Below, piece by piece: positions 10,678-21,600 of a DNA stretch of 64,000 nt. Position numbers and translations under genes: made by a program. Source of the DNA: Symbiotaphrina buchneri (taxonomy: Eukaryota > Ascomycota > Symbiotaphrinales > Symbiotaphrinaceae); assembly GCA_001599915.1 (NCBI GenBank), contig BCIG01000013.1:124001-188000 (forward strand), read 5' to 3'. The first letter of the stretch is position 1. Every line of letters starts with the position of its first letter. The notes under the pieces are model-generated. The model saw only the letters and a program-made list of their open reading frames with translations, searched no databases and was not told where the DNA came from.

Positions 10678-12751
10678 ATGCCTTCCTCTGTTCTGGGTAA
10701 AAGAGGTCGAGACTGTTCAAGCACTGCAGGTACTGCTACCATTACCCCAAAACCACAAATATGCAAGGAAATGGCGCTGATTCTTGCTCAACTGACAGAA
10801 GGTGCCTCCGTCAATACGAGAGCAAGGCGTCGCGCTCGGATTGGCACAAGCAATGACGAGAATGACGATCCTTTTGCAGTATCATTAGATCGGAACCTCC
10901 GTCTCATGGACGTGGATGAATTAGAGAGCCCAACGAAGATCCCTGTGACGGTTGCAAAAAATAAAACTACATCCGTCCCTGCGAAGCATACTACTCCAGG
11001 AGGGAGGATCGCGCTTTCTCCGACTAAGATTAACGCACACTTCAAGTCGACCAAACCCATTTCTGGTGAGGTCGGACCCGCCCGGAGAACAGATCTCGTA
11101 ACTGACTGCTGCAGGAGAGGATTCGAAGCCAGTGCAAGTCGCAACTCCTCAAACCCCAAGGCACAGAGATGCTCTGTCAAAGAAAGCGCCAGTCACACCC
11201 CGTCACCGCGTTACAGTCGTTGGCAAGCCAAGAACACCGCGCACCCCAAGGACGCCTTCAACACCATCTCATGGCGTTCAGACAGTGTATAACGTGGCAC
11301 GTCAGATCTTTGTTCGGAGTGCTCATCCTGGTCGGTTAGTTGGGAGAGAGCATGAGCGAGAGACAATTCAAAAATTCCTTCAGTCGCATACCGAAGCCAG
11401 AGCCGGCGGATGCCTATATGTAAGCGGCCCACCCGGAACGGGAAAGAGCGCGCTAGTCAATGAGATCTGCTCTACATTTGAATACACGGAGGATATGAGG
11501 ACAGTCTCGATCAATTGCATGCGCGTTCGGACTTCTAAAGACCTGTATCTGGCTCTCTACGCGGCTTTGCTATCAACGGAGGATAATTCCACTCCTGAGG
11601 ATGAAAAATCGCTCCTCCAGAAGGCATTTATCACCAAGAAGACTGATACCAAAGGAGGCTATGTAGTCACCCTGGATGAAATCGATCACCTGCTATCCAT
11701 CGACCTGGAGGCGTTGCATACGCTGTTCGAATGGGCTTTGCATCGTCAATCACGACTTATCCTTATAGGCATTGCAAATGCGCTGGACTTGACGGACCGA
11801 TTTCTCCCTCGGCTAAAGGCTCGAAACCTGAGACCCCGACTCCTCCCTTTCCTACCATACACGGGGCAGCAGATCGCTTCGGTGATCACGGAGCGCCTTA
11901 GATCCTTACTGCCACAAGATTCTCCGGCGGACTCTACCTTTGTTCCATTTCTGCATCCAGCCGCAATCCAGTTGTGTTCACGCAAGGTCTCTTCGCAAAC
12001 AGGGGATTTACGCAAAGCTTTCGACATATGTCGGGCCGCAATTGAGCTCATCGAATCTGAGATCAGAACAAGATATGAGGAGGAGGTCAATATGAGGGCG
12101 CTACAATCGAGTCAGTCCAAGCATCCGCTTGCAGAGAATACGAATCTTTCATCACGATCCTCGACCTCCCCAAGTCCTAGTGAAGGGCTAAAAGCCAATA
12201 GCGCTATCTCGGAATCATTGGCGAGACTGACCGTTGAGAACGCGCCGAGGGCTACTATAGCTCACATTGCACGAGTCACTTCGGCAGCCTTTGGCAAAGG
12301 ATCTGATCAGAGATTGAAGGGGCTGAACCTCCAACAAAAGGCGGCTCTCTGTGCTCTGGTTGCACTGGAAAAGCGAAAAAGAGCGTTTCTCACTAATGAC
12401 GTGCTCGCAACACCTACGAAAGCAGCCAGCGCTGCCCCAACTATGAGAGCTTTGTTTGACTTCTATTCCTCGTTGTGCAAGAAGGACAACTTGTTGCAAC
12501 CTCTGAGGAGCACTGAGTTCAAAGATGTCCTGGGAAGCTTGGAATCGCTTTCGCTGATCAGTGAGAGTGACGTTCGCGATAGATCGTCGTTTGGAAAGAG
12601 CTCGGCGAGCAAGAAGAAACGTAACGGAGTTGGAATGGGTGATGACACGAGAATTACCAGCAACGTCGGAGAGAAGGAGCTCGAAAAGGCGGTGGATGGT
12701 GTTGGCGCCGGGATACTCAAAGGACTCTTGAGTGAAAGTGCAACCGGCTGA
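10678..12751 (+). CDS. CDC6: Cdc6/Cdc18 DNA replication licensing ATPase
   Basis: Cdc6 works with ORC and Cdt1 to load the MCM2-7 helicase at origins in G1. Exons 10678-11065 and 11115-12751 encode 674 residues. The intron (11066-11114, donor GTGAGG) joins K-P-I-S-G to E-D-S-K-P in frame. The start MPSSVLGKRGRD at 10678 is in a good context; the open frame extends upstream without another ATG. AAA+ features: Walker A GPPGTGKS at 234-241, Walker B VVTLDEID ending at 320, sensor-1 IGIAN at about 347-351, sensor-2 Arg in GDLRKAF near 429, then a C-terminal winged helix. Just before the ATPase is a run of Ser/Thr-Pro sites (residues about 141-182), the expected target of CDK control. Orc1 is a relative but lacks this architecture (no BAH domain here). 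Confidence 0.93.
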
Positions 12752-12904
12752 GATGGATCAGCTTCTACATGGAAGATGAGCGTGTGGAGAACCCACAACT
12801 TCTGGTCTACGACATTCGTTGGAAAGAGTACGGAGGATGAGGCATAGATCAGTGACTCCTGAAAGAATCCAAGAGCGATCGCAAAGTCTAGCCAGTTCCA
12901 TAGG

Positions 12905-13591
12905 TCAATCCTGGATGGCTTCTAATCTCCAGCCCAAAGCATGCAGGTCTTGCAGGAAGTTTTCAGAGTAGCTTTCGACGTTTAGTCGCACCGTGATCTG
13001 TCCGGGTGAAATGTCTAGTAGTTTGGCAACTTCAATCCAGGCCATGAAGTAGTGCCGCTGTGCTTGACGCAATGATGCGGGCGGGCTTTCCACCCATACC
13101 AAACTTAGGCCGGTGTCCCTGCGCAGGACGGTACAAACTGCGGTCACGACGTCTTCCAATGTCCAAACTCTAGGGATAGAAGTAGGGTCTGGAGCCACCA
13201 TCCAGAAACGATACGTCGTCAGGTCTAGTGAGATGCCGTCTCTAGTCTTATACAAGTAGTTGCTTCGGGGTTGAGGCAAGCAAAGCCGTTCCAGAAAGCG
13301 GCGTCTTGGGCCAAGGATATCCAGCCAGGCCGCCAGAACATTCCAAGCATCAAGCGAAGCTGTCTGTGAGAAGGAAAACACATTTCGTCGCAGGAAACAC
13401 TCTGCTGCCTCGTCGTATATCTGACGGTTCGTCCGAAAGATCTGAACATTGGTTTGCTGTCCGATTGGGCGGATGGCGCTGGGCCCGGTGTAGAGACTAC
13501 GGCGACTATCCCAAATGGTGATGGGTGAATCTTGGACAAGCAATTGGTTGTAGACCATGTCCCGAACCTCGCGGGGAAGCTGCAAGAACAT
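12905..13591 (-). CDS. F-box-like (LPREVRDMVY) fungal protein
   Basis: A single exon of 228 residues starting MFLQLPREVRDMVY. The LPxExRxxIY opening is typical of a large fungal family whose N-terminus resembles an F-box and which is often predicted to be an adaptor for SCF ubiquitin ligases or to have no known role. The middle contains the usual sequel QIFRTNRQIYDEAAECFLR. No repeat domain for substrate binding is seen. It is convergent with CDC6, with 153 bp between the two stops. The ATG at 13591 leaves the motif only three residues from the N-terminus, so an upstream exon is possible but not visible. Confidence 0.7.
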   Translation of the reverse strand: MFLQLPREVRDMVYNQLLVQDSPITIWDSRRSLYTGPSAIRPIGQQTNVQIFRTNRQIYDEAAECFLRRNVFSFSQTASLDAWNVLAAWLDILGPRRRFLERLCLPQPRSNYLYKTRDGISLDLTTYRFWMVAPDPTSIPRVWTLEDVVTAVCTVLRRDTGLSLVWVESPPASLRQAQRHYFMAWIEVAKLLDISPGQITVRLNVESYSENFLQDLHALGWRLEAIQD

Positions 13592-14203
13592 CTCATGTGG
13601 CTGCCACCATAGCCTGCACCGATTACGTCCTTGTCAATGTAGTAGGATGGTGAAGTTTCTGTCAGAAGGTAACTATTCTATACACGTACCTTATATTCGT
13701 ACCTCGGGCTGGTGGAGCGAGCACTTGCTGCGTGGCGTCAACTTGACAGTTTAGCGCAGCGTAGAGGCGCGCACAGGCTGCGCCCCTGAAACTCAACGGG
13801 GCCTTGTTAGAGCGCCAGGTGTTTGTAGCTATTTTTACCTTGCTGACCTCTGAGGCCCTTTGTTAACAAATTGGGCGTCGCCGAAACATCTCATCTGAAC
13901 ATGTAAACCATCTTATCTTCATCTCGTTATGCGCGTTTAGCTGCCAGTCATCTGAGACCACCGCGGCAGCGCTTCTTCTAACCACTGCTAGTTTCAACTT
14001 CACTGCTCGCCAGTGCGCAGGATTCGCGGTAACGCTCAACGTCATCAAATCAACATTTTGGCATCTCCGCCTTAGAGCCAGCGCCCACCTACTTCCGGCA
14101 CGGCTTTCAGCTCCAAGCCTAGGGCCGCTTAGATATCCAGCGCTGATTACCGTCGTTGCTCACACAGCACATTCGCATAGAGGTTTCAAGGACAGCCGCG
14201 AAC
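13592..14203. promoter_or_regulatory. Divergent promoter region, F-box-like gene and RGD2-type gene
   Basis: About 0.6 kb without coding potential. It includes a near-palindrome at about 13856-13877 in which TTTGTTAACAAA is flanked by GCCC on the left and GGGC on the right. Confidence 0.4.
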
Positions 14204-17056
14204 ATGCCCGGCTTCGCCGATTCCTTCTGGTCGGGAGATTATGCCGGAGGTGCTTCGACCAGTCCCACTGTCATGTAGCCTTACGCTGACCTCCGTGCTT
14301 TGTAGGGCTCGGGGTCCTTTTCGGGAAACTACAACAAGGCGTGGTGGAAAATCAGCAGTTTCTCACCATTGCGCGGATGCGCGCCGAGGCGGAGGATCTG
14401 TATGGGCTGAAACTAGGCGATATTGCACCTGCAGCGGACAGGTTAGCGGGCGGTTTCGGAAAAGATGATGGAGCAAGTGTGCGAAAGGTGCTGTATCTCG
14501 AGCATGAAAACGGATGACTGAAGCTTACCCCATGGTTGTAGGCCTATGACGGCGTACGTAATGAGATGATCGAAGCCTCCAAGAAACACCGCAAAATAGC
14601 ATCCAATATCCGAGAATTAGTGGTAAATCCTTTCAGCAGATGGTGCGAAGAGCATGAAGATCGGGTACAACGCTCCCAAGACGATCTTCAAGCTCGAATT
14701 AAGGCGCATGACAGCCAGGCGGAGGTGGTTAGGAAGCTTAGAAGCCACTACTTCAACAAGTGTCGCCTCGTCGAGGATATAGAGGAGGAGAACAAGCTTG
14801 CTTTCCAGGATCCGGACTCAGCGGCAAGTCCTAAGCCGAAGGATATCCCTAAGGTGAATTTACCGGTGCCGGAGGATCCAGAAGAGGAGGAGCCTGTTGA
14901 GATAGGAGACGAGACATACCAACCGGAGCAGATCAAGAAAATATTGACGCATATGCTGGAAAATATTCCTTTGGGCGAGACCAAAGTACCGATCTTGGGG
15001 ACCTACCAAAACGTCTCCACTGGGTCTGACATCGTGGAGTACCTCCAAAAGAACATGGATGCTACAAGTGTCAGTTACGCAGAAAGAATAGGGCAAGATC
15101 TGGTCACCAGTGGCTTTTTACGACTCATAGGGAATGTGGGAAATACCTTCGCGAACAGTTCGAAAATGCATTATCAGTGGAGACCAAAAGTCTTTCAGAT
15201 CACGGGTATACCGGAGAAGAGAGGGCCTCTGAGGCGGTCGACAACCGTGTTGTCTGACGGTGATGGTGCGGATTCTCCTGTGGCCGTGGTCGGAAATCTC
15301 ATCAATGCCTGGAATCCTCTCAATAATCCCTACCCCAACGAGACACCTGCTGAAAAGTTACGACGGGAAGCTAGAGAAGCGGACGAGAAGTACAAAGCAT
15401 CCGTCCGGAAACTTGATGCTCTGCGATGTAATTTAGAGGAGGCCATCATGGATCACCTGAAGTTCCTGGAACGTTGCGAGTTAGATCGACTGAAGGCTAT
15501 AAAGGCGGTGATTTTGGACTTTTCTGGCTCCATCAGCAACGTCATCCCGTCGTTACAGAGTACTGTCGACAACATGATGTTGTACCAAGAAGCCTTACAT
15601 CCTCTTGGAGATCTACGTTACCTTCTTGAAAACTACCGGACAGGTGTCTTTGTGCCAAGGGTGCAGTTGTACGACAATTATTACAACCTTGTTGACGGTA
15701 CGAGAAACTTTGGGCTTGCGCTCTGGACATTTTCAGCTGACTGTGTCTCCGCCAGAACAAACCTTCGGGGTCGATCTAGAAGCAAGAGCTCGGGCGGATC
15801 GGAAGAGAGTTCCTGTTATTGTTACGACTATCCTGACTTTCCTTGATAACCGTGCGTCGATTGTTTTCCTTTTTGGTTGGTTCCAAGCTAATATAGAGCC
15901 AGATTACCCAGAGCTTGAAGGCGATGAGGCGCGACGAAGCATCTGGCTTGTAGACGTCCCTCTTGCGGCAACTCATCACTTGCGTGCCAAGATTAACACG
16001 GGCAAAGCAATTCCAGCTGAAGTGTTGGAACAGTATGAAGTACCCATCGTAGCGAGTGTACTCAAACTCTACCTTCTAGAACTACCAGGTAAGGTCGCCA
16101 GTCTACATCTATTATGCACCACGCTAATCTTCCTCTGCATAGATTCCATCGTCTCCTCCCAGGTCTATGAGATCGTCAAGACTATTTATACCACCCACGG
16201 AACCGAAGCAGATGAAGCAACCCGTATACCTGTTATCCAAAATACGCTTGGCACCTTGCGTCTTGCAAACATTGCCACTTTAGACGCGATCACCACTCAT
16301 TTCACGCGGCTCATTGAATTGACTTCGGCCGACGAGGCGTATGTCACAGCACTAGCGAATGCCCTCGCACCATGCATCCTGCGCTCTCGGAGTCAAAGCA
16401 CGTTGACCATGCAAGAGCGCCATGGCTATAGGCTGGTTCGCGATCTGTTTGCTCACAAAGACGCCATTTTCGGCGAGCTTAAGCGCGCAAGCAGCCGTAA
16501 CCACTCTAATTCAGGTGCCAGACCACGAGCCGTGAGCACAGATGAGAGCAATCGCCGGGCCGCTATGGAAGCGAGGAACCGAGCCATTGCTTCAAAAAGT
16601 CGGGCTAATAGCCCTGCGCCGAGCCCCATGAGGAGTCATTTCAGACAAAGGTCAACCGGTGGGCCCGAGACAAGATTTCCTGTCCAAACCAGCCCCACAG
16701 CGACGAACTCCGACCGAAGAACAGCCCGCCATTCCTTGGAAGTCCCGGGAAGTGGCGATACCCCGCCGGCACAAGGAAATGTTGCCAGGTCCATGGAAAG
16801 TGTCGCCAATGGAGACGGCGATCAGGTTGCTGAAGACAGCACTGGTGGAGGCGGAGAGGTGACGAACGGTGATCTGGAGAAAAGAAGCTCTTTAGGGCGC
16901 TCTTCAGCAGCAAGAATACCGAGAAAGGCCCCAGGACAGAGGCTCTCCAGGCAAAGCCTCAATGGCGCTCCCGAAGGTACAGCAAAAAGCGGTGGTGGAT
17001 CGGAAGCTGAGAGACCAAGAGGCGTGAGCTTGTCCGACAAGCCTATCGATGACTAG
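14204..17056 (+). CDS. RGD2: F-BAR / DEP / RhoGAP protein, Rgd2 type
   Basis: Rgd2-type proteins bind curved membrane through an F-BAR fold and act on Cdc42/Rho GTPases at sites of polarised growth. Six exons fit: 14204-14249, 14306-14487, 14542-15697, 15756-15851, 15897-16088 and 16143-17056, total 861 residues. The F-BAR helices span residues 16-210 and 330-460 and are split by a DEP domain at about 226-290 (SGSDIVEYLQ-like GSDIVEYLQKN, then FLRLIGNVGNTF), an order known from Rgd2. The RhoGAP-like domain begins TFGVDLEARA at about 464 and runs to about 640. The tail is Ser/Arg-rich and disordered. The GAP domain reads RRSIWLVDVPL where GIxRxSG is expected, and LYLLELPDS where LRxLPxPL is expected, so the catalytic Arg is not evident. 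Introns four and five are multiples of three. Confidence 0.88.
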
Positions 17057-17394
17057 AGCCTAGTGTCCGTCCGCTGAAAGAGGCCAGGGACAGCATTACC
17101 GTCTGCATATTTGGTTGATACGCGAATGATACCTCATCTTGTCCTCCACAGTCGTAAGCCTGAATGCAATCCCACCTTGAGTTTGCAGTCGAATCACCAC
17201 CAACTGGTGGTGATTCCTGCTGGATACAGTAGCTTCATTTGGCAGAGTATGCCCGTGCGCACTTGCACGTTCCATTTCTAAGAGGCGCAAACAGTCGAAA
17301 GATAGGGGGTCATGGAGATATGCTCCCTTGAAGGAAGAAGCTCGCTGACCTTGGACTGCAAGAACGGAAATTGAGGCAGATCGACGTCACGACG
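17057..17394. other. Convergent 3' region, RGD2-type gene and ADE8
   Basis: 338 bp between two facing stop codons; must hold both terminators. A short inverted sequence CACCACCAACTGGTGGTG at about 17195-17212 could form a perfect hairpin. Confidence 0.5.
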
Positions 17395-18078
17395 TCACTT
17401 TGACGCAGAAGACCTGCTTTCTCGGAGCGTGTTCATGGCCTTTGCAGCTCCCTCGACTATGACTTGCCATTCGTTCTGGTGGATGCGCTGTTCCAACTCT
17501 TCTAAAGTTTCGCCTGGCTGGATGGGAATCTCCCTTACCAATATCGGCTCTCCCAAGTCTACCTCTGAGATGACGTAGTGCACCATGACGCCGGTCTTTT
17601 CAATCTCCCCCCTTTGAAACGCATCATAAGCGCGCTGGATCGCGTTTGCCCCATTGAAAGCCTTAGGAAGCGCAGGGTGCAGATTGATAATGGGCACATT
17701 GGCTTGAGCGAGCGGATCCAAGAAGGTCGGGGCGAGGATGTGCATCCAGCCGGCGCAGACTACCATGTCCGGATGATCTTTGAGCACCATCTGCGCCAGG
17801 TCCTTGTCGTATTTTTCCCGTGCTTCGCGGAAGGAACCATCCCCGGACTCATCTGGGTATTTTCGCTTGTACTCCAGTAAGTTATGATAAGCTGTCGGTA
17901 TGCCAGCTTTGGTTGCACGTTCTAAGCCGTACGCAGCCTTGCGGTTGGAGATGACTCGAATGATGCACGCGGCGGGGAGGGTTCCCGAGGCGCAGGCATC
18001 GATCAGAGCCTGCAGGTTTGTGCCCGAACCCGAGATCAGGACGGTGATGCGTATTACCGCGTCTCGACTGTTAGCCAT
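17395..18078 (-). CDS. ADE8: Phosphoribosylglycinamide formyltransferase (GAR transformylase)
   Basis: Transfers a formyl group from 10-formyl-tetrahydrofolate to GAR, the third step of de novo purine synthesis, in the cytosol. One exon of 227 residues, starting MANSRDAVIRITVLISG at 18078; the frame is open further upstream but has no better start. Seen motifs: phosphate loop SGSGTNLQAL near the N-terminus, the active-site region INLHPALPKAF (Asn and His), and GVMVHYVISEVDLGEPI, which carries the catalytic Asp. Length is typical of the monofunctional enzyme found in fungi. It shares a divergent promoter with ECM29. Confidence 0.93.
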   Translation of the reverse strand: MANSRDAVIRITVLISGSGTNLQALIDACASGTLPAACIIRVISNRKAAYGLERATKAGIPTAYHNLLEYKRKYPDESGDGSFREAREKYDKDLAQMVLKDHPDMVVCAGWMHILAPTFLDPLAQANVPIINLHPALPKAFNGANAIQRAYDAFQRGEIEKTGVMVHYVISEVDLGEPILVREIPIQPGETLEELEQRIHQNEWQVIVEGAAKAMNTLRESRSSASK

Positions 18079-18617
18079 TGCCTTTGCTCCCTCTATGACC
18101 CGGCCGCCGTAGCTCAAAACGAAGTCCACAGGAGCTGAAATACTAGGTATTTTGGGTGGCCAACCGCGTCGCCGTCTGTCGAACGTCGTATGAGCAAAAA
18201 CTGGTAGCTTCTTGAGAAGTTGTGGGTAACAAATCAAATCCCCGCGCTAAAAGGCCGAAATTCTTAGGTTGTCAGAACCACGAATCTTATCTTATCTACT
18301 GAACTTCGCGAGCTAGATCTCCACTCCAAGATCATCTAACACCTGCAAGATAAGATAAGGTACGGTAGGTTGCTGTCTTACCTAACGTAAGGTAAGGTAC
18401 CTTAACCATCAGCCTTACCAACCGTACCTACCTTACCTTAGCTGGCATAAGGCAGAAGGTCTGACGAGGCCAGTGGCAATCACGTACTTTCCGCTCTTTG
18501 GTCTGTGCCTATTTATTTGTGCTAGTATTCGCCCACTGCTCATACTATCATGGGCTGTAATAAGGAGTGGCCAAAGTAGAGAAGGGGATCCCTTGTGCAC
18601 GCCTTTGTGGTGCAGTC
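18079..18617. promoter_or_regulatory. Divergent promoter region, ADE8 (-) and ECM29 (+)
   Basis: 539 bp between start codons. Its centre (18349-18440) is packed with TAAGGTA/TACCTTA repeats. No other motif is clear. Confidence 0.5.
18349..18440. repeat. TAAGGTA / TACCTTA repeat cluster
   Basis: A stretch of about 90 bp built of direct and inverted copies of (T)AAGGTA(C), including GTAAGGTAAGGTACCTTA and, on the right, CCGTACCTACCTTACCTTA. The two halves are largely complementary, so a long imperfect hairpin is possible. Confidence 0.65.
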
Positions 18618-21600
18618 ATGGCTCCGAACACGGCGGATTCTCCAGAGGCGAAGGAGCTCAACTTGGTCTCTAAAGTTGAATTTAGGATTGCCTTGGCCGA
18701 TTCGGATTCAAAGCTTGAGTCTCTGCTCAAGACCTACCTTGCTCCTCTTTTGTTGAAGCTTGCAAGCGAACATCAGAGTGTGCGGAACAAAGTAAGGGGT
18801 TCTGCTGGCAACCTGCAATCACTCCCTTGCCCACCACAATTTGACCTACATGTCTATCTAATATGTCATTTGTTTATCTGTTGATGCTGATCACGTGCCT
18901 GCACCTTGTCAGGTTATCTCTATATGTCAACATATTAATAGCAGAATAAAACCTCCGTAAGATCTCAGCTTGAAAGCATCGGACTAACTGTACTATGACG
19001 CTGATGGTCTGGCATCGCAGGACCATCAAACTTCCCGTTGCTGCTTTGTTGAAGCAATTTAAAGAGACGTCCTCCCCGCTGGTCCGCCATTTCGATCTCC
19101 TCTACATACAACAAGGAATAGATCGAATTCCAACTCATGTACGTGATGCGTCTTGCATGTCATGCATAGTGCCTTAACTAACTACCTGAAGGAGCGGGTT
19201 GAACTCTTGCCAAACTTGATACAGGGGCTTGCAGCCGATTCCGCGAAATCAGCCGCTCATGGTGCAAGTCTGTTTAATCTATTACTTAAGCTCCTGCCTT
19301 TCTTCCGACTTCCAAACAGAGGGAGTAAAGAAGATGCAGAACTGCGTGACAGACTGGGACTATCCGACAGACCAGAGGACGCAGAGTTCTTAGCAAACTG
19401 GTTTGGCAAGGTTATCTTGCTCAATGTTTCTAAATCTACTGATCAGGCAGGATGTTGTCCTGGTCTCACTAAAGCAGAATACGAGTTTCTTAACCTGAAT
19501 GGCAAGAAGGACACCTGGAATCCAGCAGAGCCAGGAGGTCTGAACTTGACTGAGACAAAGGTCCTTGCCTTGAAATTCGTCTCAAGTGGAGCGTTCCTGG
19601 AGAAAGAGAAATTCTTTCCCGCCCTGTTCGCATCAGCTGACACAAACTCGAGATTGTACGAGCTCGGAGATGACACCTTGAAGCGTATAACTCCATTTGT
19701 ATCTCTGGAGGACAAATCCATGGTTGAGCGGCTTTTCCAGATCTATTTCGGTACCGTCGATGTAGGCGGGGCGCCACCAGTCAAGCCCGCTTTACAAACC
19801 AAGATTATAATATTGCTGTCGAGATCGGTTGCTGCTACATCCTTTACCAATTACATTGTTAGATTGGTTGAGCAGGGGATCACTGTTACTGACTTGACCG
19901 AGACTCTGCCTACCATGGCAGCGCCTGGACGTGAAATACAAAAGCTTCGCAGCGCGATTTTCTCTTTTCTCAATTGGACAGCACGGATGGGCTCCCCCTC
20001 CGATCTGGACAACATAGCCCCAAGGCTTGTTCAAAAACTGAGGGAATATATTGAAAGCCAGGGCTGGCCTACACCGGCGCCTGACGCCCGATCCCCGGCT
20101 GAGATGAGCCTTAGAGGTGTGGCCTACGAGAATATCGGACTCTTGGCGAAGACGAGCCCCAGCTCCTTGTTGCTGGATCCAAACATGGATCTTCTTCGAT
20201 TTCTCTTTCGATCGTTGACCGAGGAAGGCGCAGAGGGTAACATCTTCGTCAGCGTGGAGGACGCCATTAGCAGCATCCTCAATTCCTTCACCGGACAATT
20301 AAGTGGAGAGGTAGAGGATGCTTTGCGGACGTTGCTCCTTCACTATATGCAGCTAGAAGTCGGCGACCAGAGTCTGGATACACCGAGCTCTAAGATCCGG
20401 CGAAGTGCACAATACACTTGCGTGCGCTTCGCTAATCGATGCCTCCCTTACGGTGATGTCGTGGCGAGGTACATTGATCTACTTGCGGTTGGTGGGCATC
20501 CGGGTAATAGGAAGGAGGCGGTCGAGGAGGGCGGAAAAGGCCTCGATCCGTACTGGTATAGAATGCTCAATCCTCCCTCAGACGGGTCGTTGGTCTTGAC
20601 CGACCCCGAGCCCGACGGCCGCAAGTACAATTTCCCAAAATTTTCCGAGCTGATAGACTATATTTTCACTCATCCTAAAAGCCCGGATGCAATGGACCTG
20701 GAAACTTCAGGTTCTATCGGTCAGTTCCAAGGTGATCAAATTGGAATGTTCACTCCAACAATCAGCTATTGCAGAAGAATACTCTTGTCCGAGGGTTTCT
20801 CTGCGACTGGTGTCAAGATTGATGTTGACGCCGACTGGGAGAAAAGGCTTGACTCGGCTCTCGCAACAGACGAAAACGCTCGGAGAGCATACAAACAGTG
20901 GATGAGGGCTGAATTTGGGACGGCTTCTCGAAGAAGTCCTCTACTGATCTTTCTTGGAGCTCTCCTCTCTGGAATGGTAGCAAACGATGGCAACGGGCTC
21001 GGCAAGTCTGGGCTCTACTTCACTGAACTCATTTCGTTGGTACCAGACGATATCATTGAAGAGCTGCTACCCAATGATGGTGCCTTGGTCCAACCAATAT
21101 TCTCGAATAAAGTCGAGATACGAGAGCAGGCGGCCCGTGCCTTTGGCATACTAGCATCTCATCCCTCATTCTCGCCTAAGATTCTTACAGAAATGATCGC
21201 GACTTTTCTGCAAAGAGCCGGGGAGTGGGGTTCCGCCAGCGGGGCGAGCGCCAACCAAGTGCATGGTGCCTTGCTCGCGTTGGGACATTTCTTCAGCAGA
21301 ATGTCATTCCGAGGTCGTCTTGACGCTGCGACGGGCAAAGATTTTCCCGAGTTCGTAAAGATTGTACTGGATATCCTATCGACATCGACAGACAAGGGCC
21401 TCCGAGAGGCCGCTCTCCTGGTCATTGATCAGTTGAGCCTCTTCTTGGCTTGGGGCAAGAGCTCCATTCCAGGACCATACAATGAGGACGTTCTTCTTGA
21501 CAAGTTAGTGGAGGTTGCGAAGACAGGCGACGAAAAGGCTATTGTAGCTCTTGGACATTATACTATGATTTTCGACGAGACTTCGGACCGCCAACTCTTG

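Noticed and set aside
18472-18480. AGTGGCAAT, a 7 of 9 match to the yeast proteasome element PACE (GGTGGCAAA) upstream of ECM29
   Set aside because: Two mismatches in nine bases is expected by chance, and use of PACE in filamentous fungi is not assured.
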